A DNA stretch of 64,000 nucleotides from Pseudogracilibacillus sp037072025 (GTDB lineage: Bacteria; Bacillota; Bacilli; Bacillales; Amphibacillaceae). The notes beneath the pieces were generated by a model. That model was not told where the DNA came from. It did no database searches and saw nothing but the letters and a program-made list of their open reading frames with translations. Numbering within the stretch: position 1 is the first letter of the stretch; each line of letters opens with the position of its first letter. This document shows positions 36,699 through 45,490 of this stretch, piece by piece. Location of the stretch: NCBI RefSeq assembly GCF_037072025.1, contig NZ_JAXHDD010000003.1, forward strand, positions 62,001 through 126,000, written 5' to 3'. The translations under genes and the position numbers were made by a program.

Positions 36699-36893
36699 TA
36701 TGCGGAAATAAATAATAGATTTTACGAATTAACCCCCACTGAAGCTGAAATAAATGAGAACGTCATTGAACATCCATATGATGTGAATTGGGGCATATAT
36801 GATTCACTTAAGCCGGTACTACTTCTCCTCGATCCAATGAAGAAGCAGCACATGCCTAATTCAATACGTGAAAAGTGTAAAGCATTACTATAG
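36699..36893 (+). pseudogene. C-terminal fragment of an unknown protein
   Basis: An open frame of 64 residues with protein-like composition (FYELTPTEAEINENVIEHPY, then WGIYDSLKPVLLLLDPMKK) starts right after a TGA and has no start codon or ribosome site. It looks like the 3' end of a lost gene in the 470-bp gap between yxdJ and the hydrolase. I do not recognise the family. Confidence 0.3.
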
Positions 36894-36959
36894 TCCCTTT
36901 AATTAAAACTTAACATGAAATTCTGCTACTCCATTCACATCATAAAATTGGATCTTATA

Positions 36960-37820
36960 TTACTTCAAATGATCTCTTAAAAATTGATTTATCAGATAAG
37001 CACTCGTTTCTAACTCTTCTTCTAGAGGGAAATGACCAGTATTTAATAAATGAATCTCACAATCTTTAAGGTCTTTTTGGAATGCTAACGCACCTTTAGA
37101 TCCGAAAAACATGTCATTTTTCCCCCAAGCAACCAATGTAGGAGGTTGATAAGTTCTAAAATACTCTTGCCAATTTGGATATTGTTTCAGATTGTTTCTA
37201 TAGTCATAATACAAAGCAAGTTGTATTTCGCTATTTCCCGGACGATCCAAAACGAATTGATCCATATTCCATGCATCGGGGCTAATTCGATCAGGGCGAC
37301 GAGTCCCATCTGTATATTGATATTCTGTAAATTCCACAGATAACAGGGATCTTAAATTATTTTTATTTTCCTCAGTAGGCTTTTCCCAATATGTCCTTAT
37401 AGGATCCCAGGCAGACAATAAACCTTCTTCATATGCATTTCCATTTTGAGTTATGATGGCTTGAATTCTTTCAGGGTGTTTTGTTGCTAATCTGAATCCG
37501 ATTGGGGCTCCGTAATCATGAACATAAATACTATATCTTTTTAATTTTAGCATCTCTACAAATTCATTTATCAGAATAGCGATATTATCAAAAGTGTATT
37601 CAAAATCATCCATTTTGGGCTGATCACTATTCCCGAAACCTGGATAATCAGGTGCAATAATGTGATATTCATCCATTAATTTAATAATTAAATTTCTATA
37701 CATATGAGAAGAGGAGGGGAAACCGTGAAGCAATAAAATTGTAGGATTGCTTCGATTACCAGCTTCTCGATAAAAAACATTAATGTTGTGGATATTTATT
37801 GTTTTGTATTGAACAGACAT
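36960..37820 (-). CDS. alpha/beta hydrolase, haloalkane dehalogenase / epoxide hydrolase type
   Basis: 286 residues. Oxyanion region LLHGFPSSSHMYRN, then DYPGFGNSDQP, and a nucleophile elbow YVHDYGAPIGFRLA where the nucleophile is Asp, as in dehalogenases and epoxide hydrolases. The catalytic His is in NTGHFPLEEE. A GAGGTG ribosome site precedes ATG 37820. It is divergent from the CGNR regulator 230 bp away, which may control it. The substrate is unknown. Confidence 0.82.
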   Translation of the reverse strand: MSVQYKTINIHNINVFYREAGNRSNPTILLLHGFPSSSHMYRNLIIKLMDEYHIIAPDYPGFGNSDQPKMDDFEYTFDNIAILINEFVEMLKLKRYSIYVHDYGAPIGFRLATKHPERIQAIITQNGNAYEEGLLSAWDPIRTYWEKPTEENKNNLRSLLSVEFTEYQYTDGTRRPDRISPDAWNMDQFVLDRPGNSEIQLALYYDYRNNLKQYPNWQEYFRTYQPPTLVAWGKNDMFFGSKGALAFQKDLKDCEIHLLNTGHFPLEEELETSAYLINQFLRDHLK

Positions 37821-38051
37821 ATTCTCACCTCGAATTATTATTGGAAATCAGTTGGGCACTTTAACAAAATCGTTGAATCGACTCATTTATGTTTCTACGT
37901 ATATTTCTTCAACATTAAATTCTTTCAAGTTCACCTCACCTCCTTAACCTGTAATATGAAGATATAATGGTTATAATTGAATACTACATCATTTTAACTA
38001 ACTTGTAAATTATTTTTTTAACGGTTATAATGATTTACGAGGTGAAATATA

Positions 38052-38636
38052 ATGAACAAATCAATATTCGTATTAGGTGGAACTACATGGATTAACCTAT
38101 TAAATACGACATATAACTCTAATAAAGAACAGGTTGATATTCTTGTTGACTCATCGAAAACCCTTCAATGGCTAGAAGCAAATAATTTATTAAGGGAGTC
38201 TGACACCCTAGCTTTAGAAAACAAAGAATTGCTTGATTCGCTCATTTACGGGCTTCATTCGCTTCGGAACCTCTGCAAAATAATTATGTCTGATTTAGAA
38301 CGACATGGAGAACTCGTTCCAAACACTGCGGATCAACTGGTAAAACTAGTTAAGCAAGTGAAAGTTGATCTGACTATTGTTCAAAAGAATGATAAATTAG
38401 TATTGGCATCCGAGGGAATCACAGCTAAAGATCACGTGTTGTACAATATTGTTGACTCAATTATTCACACATTGGAGAGCACGTCCACCAATCGTATTAG
38501 GAAGTGCGAAGCCCCAGAATGCTGTCTCTATTTTGTCGATACATCAAAAGCAGGAAAAAGGCGCTGGTGTAGCATGAAATTATGCGGGAATCGCAAAAAA
38601 GCTGCTGAATTTTATGCAAAGAAAAAGAAAAAGTAG
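38052..38636 (+). CDS. CGNR zinc-finger (ABATE-type) regulator
   Basis: 194 residues: an N-terminal ABATE-like ligand domain (LGGTTWINLLNTTY onward) and a C-terminal CGNR zinc finger (CEAPECCLYFVDTSKAGKRR then WCSMKLCGNRKKAAEF). Such proteins are thought to be stress-responsive regulators. GAGGTG precedes ATG 38052. It is divergent from the dehalogenase-like hydrolase, and the shared 230-bp region should hold both promoters. Confidence 0.82.
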   Translation: MNKSIFVLGGTTWINLLNTTYNSNKEQVDILVDSSKTLQWLEANNLLRESDTLALENKELLDSLIYGLHSLRNLCKIIMSDLERHGELVPNTADQLVKLVKQVKVDLTIVQKNDKLVLASEGITAKDHVLYNIVDSIIHTLESTSTNRIRKCEAPECCLYFVDTSKAGKRRWCSMKLCGNRKKAAEFYAKKKKK

Positions 38637-38687
38637 TACACAAATTGCCAATGAAATTATGATTACGACCCAAAATGGCCAACTCCT

Positions 38688-38822
38688 CCCTTGGTAAGCG
38701 CTCTTGCGGTTACTCCGAGCTTCATCGTACCGGCCGTTGGGCAGCAGTTCATGCCGGATATGGCCATCTTCTGTGACCCACATACCGACATATGGATGGG
38801 ATGTTGCCTGTTTATTGTTCAT
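38688..38822 (-). pseudogene. 5' remnant of an Atu4866-domain gene
   Basis: From ATG 38822 the frame reads HPYVGMWVTEDGHIRHELLP then NGRYDEARSNRKSAYQG, the conserved N-terminal part of Atu4866-domain proteins. It then runs into unrelated sequence (RSWPFWVVII). The gene is cut near 38685, probably by a rearrangement that placed the CGNR gene next to it. A GGGAGAAATTG stretch precedes the start. Confidence 0.6.
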
Positions 38823-39091
38823 TTCAATTTCTCCCTTCATTTTCAAATGGCGACTTGCATCCGGTTCGTGTCATGCTTGCTTCATAATATATTCAACGAA
38901 AGAACCAGTAACAGAATCTTAATCAATATCCTAACCTCCAATTGGATGGGATGATCACAGTTTTATTATGAAACACTGCGTAAGCATAGTGGTAGCCGGG
39001 ATATCCACGATTCTTGCCTAATCCTCCAAAAGGCTATAGTATAATAAGAAAAAGACTTAAGACGGAATTAAAAGGATGGGAGAAGATCTGT

Positions 39092-39989
39092 GTGAAAAGA
39101 AATGAAGAATTAATCGAGGCAATCGGGCAATATATACAAAGCGACGGTACGCAGGAGAAAGCTATTCCTGGTTTACGATTTACCCGCACCTCCCAGATTT
39201 CCGAGCCGGTGCATACAGTCTACGAGCCTTCCCTGTGCGTCGTGGTACAAGGCTCAAAAGTTGTCATGCTTGGAAAGAGGGGTTTCATTATGATGCAGCC
39301 AGTTATTTGACGGCTTCTGTTCATCTGCCAATCAGAAGCCAGGTCGTAGAAGCTTCACCGGAAAACCCCTATTTAAGCTTGCAGTTACAGATATGAATCG
39401 GATTCTTGATATTCTTCCAGCATCGAATAAAACAGAGAGGCCGAAAAGTGAATCAAAACGTGGCTTGGCGATTAGCAGGATGAGTGACTCGCTCCTCGAT
39501 GCCGTTTTCCGGCTCCTGGATACTCCTCAAGATATTCCTGTACTTTCGGCCGGTCTCCATCACGAAATACTTTACCGGGTACTGCAAAGTGAACAGAGCG
39601 ATGCTTTGAAGCATTGTGCGCTTATCGGGTGCCAAGCTCAGCGGATTGCAAAGGTAATCGAGAAGTTAAATTACACATTCGACCAGCCTATTCGAGTGGA
39701 ACAGCTGGCGCAGGAAGCAGGAATGAGCTTTTCCTCCTTCTACAGTTATTTTAAGGAGGTCACGGGCATGAGTCCGATTCAGTATCAGAAGCAGCTCCGG
39801 CTTCAGGAAGCACGCCGGCTGCTTTTTACAGAAGAACTAAATGCTGCAGAGGTTTCGTTCCAGGTTGGATATGAAAGTCCCTCCCATTTTAACCGGGAAT
39901 ACGCCCGTAAGTTCGGTTTACCGCCAGGGCAGGATCTTCGACGTCTGCGTGAAGCCTTTATATTAATATCGCATTTTATCGCAATGTAA
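39092..39989 (+). pseudogene. AraC family regulator with two frameshifts
   Basis: The N-terminal AraC_N domain (EKAIPGLRFTRTSQISEPVH then TVYEPSLCVVVQGSKVVMLG) breaks at a G run near 39283. It continues in another frame (ASYLTASVHLPIRSQVVEAS, then NPYLSLQL) to about 39393, and shifts again into MNRILDILPAS onward. The last part holds both HTH motifs (IRVEQLAQEAGMSFSSFYSY and AAEVSFQVGYESPSHFNREY). GTG 39092 is the likely original start. It may once have controlled the adjacent Atu4866 gene. Confidence 0.75.
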
Positions 39990-40051
39990 CTCTCCAATTA
40001 GTTTAACACCAGATTAAGAAAGTGTCACGATCGTTGATTTTGTAATAGAAT

Positions 40052-40103
40052 AAGCCCTTTTATTTTGAAAAAAAGGTTGATCAAAATAAGAGGGCTACGT
40101 TTT
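40052..40103. terminator. long terminator hairpin after the AraC pseudogene
   Basis: AGCCCTTTTATTTTGA and TCAAAATAAGAGGGCT form a 15-16 bp stem, followed by TTTTT. It may be a leftover of a lost mobile element. The rest of 39990-40345 has no recognisable feature. Confidence 0.65.
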
Positions 40104-40345
40104 TCTATATAATTCATTTTTATAACAAAGTTTGATTACAATTTTTTATAAACACTACATCTTTTTTTGTAGTATAAGCTAACAAGAAAGATACTTTCTT
40201 TATAAGAATAATATAGCTACCGGATTATCGACTAGATACCTAGCAAGCAAAAACTATCATTATCAATGCATAATTAAAAAGTAAATTTAGCGAAAAGGGA
40301 ATAAGATGTAAAGAAACTTTAAAAGTTTACTGGTATACCGTTTAA

Positions 40346-40939
40346 TTAAATATCACAAGTTTTGATAATTTGAGTTATAGCTTGGTCAATTGATTTATAA
40401 CTTATTCCGTCTCTTGCTTGTGTAGAAATTCCATACATAAAAGCTTCTATCAACGTGCACAAAACATCCGCCTTTACCTCTCTAGTTATCTCGCCGTTTT
40501 CTTGCCCTCTTATTATACATTCTTCTAAATTCAACCGCACTAAAGAACGTTCTTTAAAGACAAGATCACGTACATGGTTATTTTTTTCTGAACAAACATT
40601 TGCTGATAATACCAACATACAACCAGTAGGATGGCTAGAATCTGTCTGCATTTTGGCTGTCTGTCTTAAAGCTTTTTCTATTGCTACTTTAGATTTAATC
40701 GACGTGTCAGCTAAACAATCAGTCACTTTACCGTAAGAAGTGTTATATCGATCAATAACTTCTTTGAACAGGTTCTCTTTAGAACCAAACGCTGCATAAA
40801 AACTTGCAGATGATATACCCATCGCTTCTTTTAGCTGTGCAAGAGACGTAGAATCAAAACCTTGCTCCCAATATAAAACCATCGCTTTTGAAATTGCTAA
40901 TTCTTTGTCAAATACACGTGGTCGTCCTGTTCGAGCCAT
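40346..40939 (-). CDS. TetR/AcrR family transcriptional regulator
   Basis: 197 residues. TetR HTH at the N terminus (DKELAISKAMVLYWEQGF then LAQLKEAMGISSASFYAAFG, about residues 11-50), then a ligand domain with PTGCMLVLSANVC near residue 108, the AefR/YcdC-like subgroup. An AAGGAGG ribosome site precedes ATG 40939. No obvious target gene is adjacent. Confidence 0.88.
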   Translation of the reverse strand: MARTGRPRVFDKELAISKAMVLYWEQGFDSTSLAQLKEAMGISSASFYAAFGSKENLFKEVIDRYNTSYGKVTDCLADTSIKSKVAIEKALRQTAKMQTDSSHPTGCMLVLSANVCSEKNNHVRDLVFKERSLVRLNLEECIIRGQENGEITREVKADVLCTLIEAFMYGISTQARDGISYKSIDQAITQIIKTCDI

Positions 40940-41055
40940 ACGCGCACCTCCTTGAATACTTACTTACATACTAATCGATCCATAAAGAACGGTTTATGGA
41001 TTATCTTGTCTCTCAATTTTCCCTTAAGTTCCTTTGACTAATTTTGAAAATGTTG

Positions 41056-41113
41056 TTGACTATTCAGTTGAACTGTATTACGATATTATTAAGTTGAACT
41101 ATATAGTTGAACT
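41056..41113 (+). promoter_or_regulatory. padR promoter overlapped by three AGTTGAACT repeats
   Basis: TTGACT (41056) and TACGAT (41079) are 17 bases apart and read as -35/-10. AGTTGAACT occurs exactly at 41066, 41092 and 41105 (spacings 26 and 13), covering the core promoter and the start region. This is a likely PadR self-repression site (inference). Confidence 0.5.
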
Positions 41114-41131
41114 GAATAGGGGGGTGAGGAT

Positions 41132-41449
41132 ATGAAACATAAATTATTACCGTTGTCTGAAACCATGCATTATATTTTATTAGCTCTGCGTGAGCCACTC
41201 CATGGCTATGCCGTAATGCAGAAGATAGAAAAGATAAGTAACGGTACTGTTATCTTGGCAGCTGGTACATTATACGGTGCAATTGAAAACTTGAATAAGC
41301 ATGGTTGGATCAAACCCGTTGGAGAGTCAGGTCGGAGAAAAGTTTATATGATAACTGCGGAAGGAAGCACCATTTTGAAAATGGAACAAAACAGGTTATT
41401 GCATATTTTATCCTTGTACGAAGGAAGTGAATCGAATGAAGAAATTTAA
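41132..41449 (+). CDS. PadR family transcriptional regulator
   Basis: 105 residues with the PadR winged helix: MHYILLALREPLHGYAVMQK, then AAGTLYGAIENLNKHGWI and RRKVYMITAEG. A GGGGGTGAGG ribosome site precedes ATG 41132. It overlaps the next gene by 14 bases. The PadR-DUF2812 pair is a common two-gene unit in Bacillales, in which the regulator controls the membrane protein. Confidence 0.9.
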   Translation: MKHKLLPLSETMHYILLALREPLHGYAVMQKIEKISNGTVILAAGTLYGAIENLNKHGWIKPVGESGRRKVYMITAEGSTILKMEQNRLLHILSLYEGSESNEEI

Positions 41450-42006
41450 GATGTTTTTTGATATTGAAAAGGAGGAGCAGTGGCTGAACGAGCAATTACA
41501 AAAAGGCTATCGCTGTACAAATATTAGTGGATTAGGAATATACACGTTCGAAAAAACCGACAAGAGATATGTGATGCGACTGGATTATCAAGATTATTTA
41601 TCAAAGAAAAAATTCAAAAATTACAAGGGGTTATATGAAGACTTCGGTTGGATTTATATAAATGGCCCTTGGCTTGGTGGAATTCGATATTGGCAAAAAA
41701 GAAGATGATGATCAAAATGAAATCTTTTCGGATCGCCAATCAAAGAGTAATTATTATAAAAGATTAATGGATTATTCATTCATGTTGGGTATGCTGTGTT
41801 TGTTTTTTTCTTATTTGCTTTACAAGGATTCAGGTTTATATTTAACTAATGGTCTTTGGAGTATGAAGGGTGCATTATTTTGGATAGCATTTTTATTTGA
41901 GACTCCATTTGTTCTTTTGAGGTCGCTTCCCGCACTTATGGTTATTCTTTTTGGCAGCAGTTTCTATAAAGCTTATAGAAAGTATTCAATGTTAAAAGAA
42001 AAATAA
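41436..42006 (+). pseudogene. DUF2812 membrane protein gene with one frameshift
   Basis: From ATG 41436 the DUF2812 domain reads KFKMFFDIEKEEQWLNEQLQ to IYINGPWLGGIRYWQK and then stops. One base earlier in phase the frame continues EDDDQNEIFSDRQSKSNYYK and two membrane segments to 42006. The break is at an A6 run near 41696-41702, so it is a one-base indel, a sequencing error or slippage. Joined, the product is a normal DUF2812 protein of about 190 residues. Confidence 0.7.
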
Positions 42007-42026
42007 AAAAATGAGGGAATTTAAAG

Positions 42027-42330
42027 ATGCACTTTTCTAAAAAGAAACCTTTCTTATTGGCTGTGCTTTGTCTCATGATTGTTGTATCAGGGTGCAGTAA
42101 TAATGATAAAGTGTTTGATGAAGTAGAAAATATATTTCGTCTGTCAAAAAGATTAATATTCCGGATGATGTAAGAATAATTGGCTTGGGAGAGGCAACAC
42201 ATGGGAATTTAGAACTTCAGAAGTTGAAAAAAGATGTGTTTGAGCATTAATTAAAAATGAACATGTCCGTGTGTTTGTAATAGAAGGGGATTTTGGAGGC
42301 GGACAGGAAATTAATCAGTTCATTTTAAAT
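42027..42330 (+). pseudogene. 5' remnant of an erythromycin-esterase-family lipoprotein
   Basis: ATG 42027 starts a lipoprotein signal (LCLMIVVSGCSNN). After a frame break near 42137, RIIGLGEATHGNLELQKLKK appears and then VRVFVIEGDFGGGQEINQFI, both hallmarks of the erythromycin esterase family (the GEATHG glutamate/histidine). A stop (TAA near 42248) and the fusion to rpn sequence near 42335 show it is dead. Confidence 0.7.
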
Positions 42331-42336
42331 ATCATG

Positions 42337-43098
42337 AGCAAGTTCAAGCAGTCAAATTCCTATCCGATGAAGTATTAACGGATCTTATTCATGGCGAAAA
42401 AAGACATCTTGAATCGTTGTCGAGGTGGAATGGAAAGAAACGGATCCATTGATTGTAATTCTTGTAGAGCCGAATAGTTACGTTCAAACAATTTCAATAA
42501 TAGATTGTTTAAATACTTCAACTTACTTTATAAAAAACTAGATATGCCAATTATCCCAATTGCAATTTTTAGCTATGAGGACAACTGGGAAAAAGATGAG
42601 TTTAATGCAATTTTCAGATTTAAATGTGTTGAACTTTCAATATTTGACGTTGCATTAACGGAAAGCAAAATTTGCATAAGTTCATTAAGAAAGACAATCC
42701 TGTATCTGTAGCATTGCTAAGCAAAATGGGTTATTCAGAGGATGAGTGGGTGCAAGTCAAGCTACAGTTCATGCGCATACTAATGCGTTTGAAACTAAAT
42801 GAAGCAGAACACCGACTTTTGTATGCGTTCGTTGAAACGTATTTAAAATTAACTGGGGAAGAGGAGGTTTTCGCGCTAGGAAGCAAGTAATCACAAAAAT
42901 GCAGAGGAAATATTGGAAATCCCAATTTCGTATGAAGAGCGGGGGAAGGAAAAAGGTCATGAAGAAGGACTACAAAAAGGATTGGAAAAGGGAAAACAGA
43001 AAGTTGTCTTGGAACTGTTAAAAGAAGGAGTGGATACGATTTCAAAAACAACAGAGCTAAATTTTGATGAAATCGAAAAAATGAAACAACAAATTTAA
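42337..43098 (+). pseudogene. Rpn-family nuclease gene remnant (plus strand)
   Basis: Pieces in three frames match the intact Rpn proteins at 43639 and 50526 in order: VKFLSDEVLTDLIHGEKRHL, then ILVEPNSYVQT (catalytic E-x-Q region changed to EPN), FKYFNLLYKKLDMPIIPIAI, KKDNPVSVALLSKMGYSEDE and EIPISYEERGKEKGHEEG to 43098. The 5' third is missing, and the gene is fused to an esterase remnant. The last open piece (42913-43098) still encodes a C-terminal segment like the Rpn small product. Confidence 0.75.
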
Positions 43099-43357
43099 TC
43101 CACTCCAGTACAGAAGAGTTCTACCTCATTTCAATCCGAGAAAGTGGTCGATTCCAATATATCCTTGATCGTTTAGGCGGCTGTAAGTTTGTTTGGGGCC
43201 CCATTAGCGCAAATTTCAAGATATTTTAAGATGTGTCGTTGTACCATGACCGAACATCCCATCACTTAATGATCACGTCCAGTTCGCAACCCAAGTAACG
43301 CTGATACAGTAAAATTATCTCTCAAGGTTTACTTCATCCATTTATTCTCCCTGCCCC

Positions 43358-43618
43358 TCATCTTTCTATCTGTTTTTCCAATCGTTCTATTTCTTCCAAA
43401 CTTAGCTTTGTTGCCTCTATTATCAGTTCAATATCTATTCCTTTCTTCAACAATTCCAATGCAACTTCCTTTTTTCCGCGCTCTAATCCTTCTTTTAATC
43501 CTTCTTTTAAACCTTCTTTTAAACCTTGTTCTAATCCTTTCTTCTTCCCTCTTTCCTCATACGAGATAGGAATTTCTAAAATCTCATCTGCATCCTCAAA
43601 TCGTCTTGCTTCTTCCAT
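43358..43618 (-). CDS. free-standing Rpn C-terminal cistron (RpnS-like putative antitoxin)
   Basis: 86 residues, equal to the C-terminal part of the Rpn gene directly upstream: MEEARRFEDADEILEIPISY, then five GLKE/GLEQ-type repeats and VALELLKKGIDIELI. GGGAG lies 8 bases before ATG 43618. An earlier ATG (43642) overlaps the upstream TGA as ATGA, so translation may also be coupled. It starts where the internal start of the full gene lies and contains no nuclease motif. By analogy with E. coli Rpn, where the internally started small protein inhibits the nuclease, it may be a dedicated antitoxin (inference). Confidence 0.65.
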   Translation of the reverse strand: MEEARRFEDADEILEIPISYEERGKKKGLEQGLKEGLKEGLKEGLERGKKEVALELLKKGIDIELIIEATKLSLEEIERLEKQIER

Positions 43619-43638
43619 TAATTTATTCTCCCTGCCCC

Positions 43639-43935
43639 TCATCTTTCTAACTGTTTTTTCAATTGTTCTATTTCTTCCAAATTTAGCTTTGTTGCCTCTT
43701 TTATTAGTTCAATATCTATTCCTTTCTTCAACAATTCCAATGCAACTTCCTTTTTTCCGCGCTCTAATCCTTCTTTTAAACCTTCTTTTAAACCTTGTTC
43801 TAATCCTTGTTCTAAACCTTCTTTTAATCCTTGTTCTATTCCTTGTTCTAATCCTTTCTTCTTCCCTCTTTCCTCATACGAGATAGGAATTTCTAAAATC
43901 TCATCTGCATCCTCAAATCGTCTTGCTTCTTCCAT
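43639..43935 (-). CDS. internal cistron of the Rpn gene (RpnS-like small protein)
   Basis: In frame inside the Rpn gene, GAGGAGGG (43943-43950) lies 7 bases before ATG 43935: a near-perfect ribosome site. The product is 98 residues, MEEARRFEDADEILEIPISY onward, with the coiled-coil repeat tail and no nuclease residues. An intragenic start making a C-terminal antitoxin is established for E. coli rpnA. Here it is predicted from sequence only. Confidence 0.6.
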   Translation of the reverse strand: MEEARRFEDADEILEIPISYEERGKKKGLEQGIEQGLKEGLEQGLEQGLKEGLKEGLERGKKEVALELLKKGIDIELIKEATKLNLEEIEQLKKQLER

Positions 43936-44640
43936 TAATTTTCCCTCCTCTTCATCCGTTAATTTTAAGTATGACTCAAAAAAACCGTACACCAATCGCT
44001 CTTTTGCAGGATCAAGTTGCAGACGAACGAGCATCCGTAAAAATTCAATCTTTACTTGAACCCGTTCCTCCTTAGAAAAACCCATCTTACTTAGCAATGC
44101 CGCCACGACCGGGTTATCCTTATTAATATATTCTCTCCATTTTTGTTTCCTTAAATGCAGTGCAAAATAATTGAACTTTAAAATATCCTGATTATTAAAA
44201 TGAATATTAAATTCACTCTCGTCCCAGCTGTCTTCATAGCTGTAAACAGCAATTGGGATAATCGGTTTACGAAATTTATGATATAACAAACTGAAATATT
44301 GAAACATCCGTTCATTGAAATATGTTTGTACTGTGCTTTGAGGTTCGATATGTGCAACTATGAACGACTCCGTTTCTTTTATTCTTGCTTGCACAAGGAT
44401 ATCAAGTCTCCTCACATCTCCATTTATTAAATCTGTAAAAAACTCTTCGGATAACTGTATGGTTGATTGAAAGTCAATTTGTTCATGGATTTCTGGAAAA
44501 AATGCATCCAAAAACTCTTCGAAAAAAGTGTGAATTAATTGTTTAAATAATTGATCATGCTTCGTATATTGTGGCGAATTTTCTTTTGCTAAAAACTCAT
44601 TCTTTAAAATATTCTCATTTGGAAAAATTATTACACTCAT
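43639..44640 (-). CDS. Rpn family recombination-promoting nuclease / putative transposase
   Basis: 333 residues from ATG 44640 (AGGGTGTG ribosome site); the frame is open to 44706, but the paralogue at 50526-51431 supports this start. PD-(D/E)XK nuclease core with Asp in GDVRRLDILVQARI (near residue 80) and E-x-Q in AHIEPQSTVQTYFNERM (near 99-101). It then has KFRKPIIPIAVYSYEDSW, and a C-terminal tail of eight tetrapeptide repeats (GLEQ/GLKE, residues about 264-296) before GKKEVALELLKKG. E. coli Rpn proteins are DNA endonucleases, toxic and linked to phage defence. Internal start at 43935 (separate entry). Confidence 0.85.
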   Translation of the reverse strand: MSVIIFPNENILKNEFLAKENSPQYTKHDQLFKQLIHTFFEEFLDAFFPEIHEQIDFQSTIQLSEEFFTDLINGDVRRLDILVQARIKETESFIVAHIEPQSTVQTYFNERMFQYFSLLYHKFRKPIIPIAVYSYEDSWDESEFNIHFNNQDILKFNYFALHLRKQKWREYINKDNPVVAALLSKMGFSKEERVQVKIEFLRMLVRLQLDPAKERLVYGFFESYLKLTDEEEGKLMEEARRFEDADEILEIPISYEERGKKKGLEQGIEQGLKEGLEQGLEQGLKEGLKEGLERGKKEVALELLKKGIDIELIKEATKLNLEEIEQLKKQLER

Positions 44641-44727
44641 TATAACACACCCTAAACAAGTAATGGATGCATATCTAGATGAAGATCTACTTCTATTATA
44701 CAACAAAATATAAATAAGAACAAGTGT

Positions 44728-45141
44728 TTCTTTAGGTTTTAAAGTTGTTCAAGAAATGATTGATCATGCTGGAATCGATAAGTATGTTAAAAATTAACTA
44801 CGCTTATTGTTATCAAGCTTTTATATACGCTCAGTTGAAATAAATGTTGAACTGTTCTTCAAATGGGTAAAGCAGCATTTAGTCGTCAAAAAGTTTTACG
44901 GTAAAAGCCAAATGCTGTATTTAATCAGATTTATCTCGCGATGACAGCATTCTGTTTAAACATACTCACGAAAAATGACCTAGGATATAAAGGAAACCTA
45001 CTGGAAATGATGAATTGGGTAACCGACTATTGGTTCAAAGAAACTTACAACCTTTATCTCCGAGTTATTCAAGAAGCCAGACCAATCCTACCAAGGGGCG
45101 ACGGCGAATTTAACATTAACGTATCTTTGAAGAGACCTTAG
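44728..45141 (+). pseudogene. IS4-family transposase remnant
   Basis: An N-terminal-like piece (GFKVVQEMIDHAGIDKYVK) is followed, after a deletion, by VEINVELFFKWVKQHLVVKK then FYGKSQ, the C-terminal Y-E-K region of IS4 transposases. A one-base loss leads to AVFNQIYLAMTAFCLN and LTKNDLGYKG. There are several stops and a large internal deletion. The bases up to the NERD gene (45142-45490) hold nothing else recognisable. Confidence 0.6.
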
Positions 45142-45490
45142 CACAATATGAAGTGGGAGATGTTTCGCATTTGGATGATCTAACCTACGATCCTATCATT
45201 TGAATAACTATAAAAAAACGGAAAAGGGCTGCCTTTACGTCTCATTGTCCTTTTTTAAAAATAGAAATAAAACGATATCTGAATATTCCGTTAACAAAAT
45301 GATTGTGCTAATATAAGTGTTGGATAAGTTAGGAAATTTTTTATGCAACGTTACTGATATAAAATAAAAGAATCAAGGAATGCGAGTAGGTTAAAATTGT
45401 TTTTTCTAATAGGGAGAAAAAGGTTTTTGGATATGTTTTGTAGTGGCAAAACTGCTTTTTACTGTTTTGACGCGGTCGTTGCGATTCCTT

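Noticed and set aside
38926..39037. Short minus-strand frame reading GLGKNRGYPGYHYAYAVFHN then KTVIIPS
   Set aside because: Protein-like in look but only about 35 codons, closed by a stop just upstream, and of no family I can name. Could be a remnant but not supportable.
45230..45290. Terminator downstream of the IS4 remnant
   Set aside because: AAAAAGG/CCTTTTT arms are low in GC and far apart. Not convincing.
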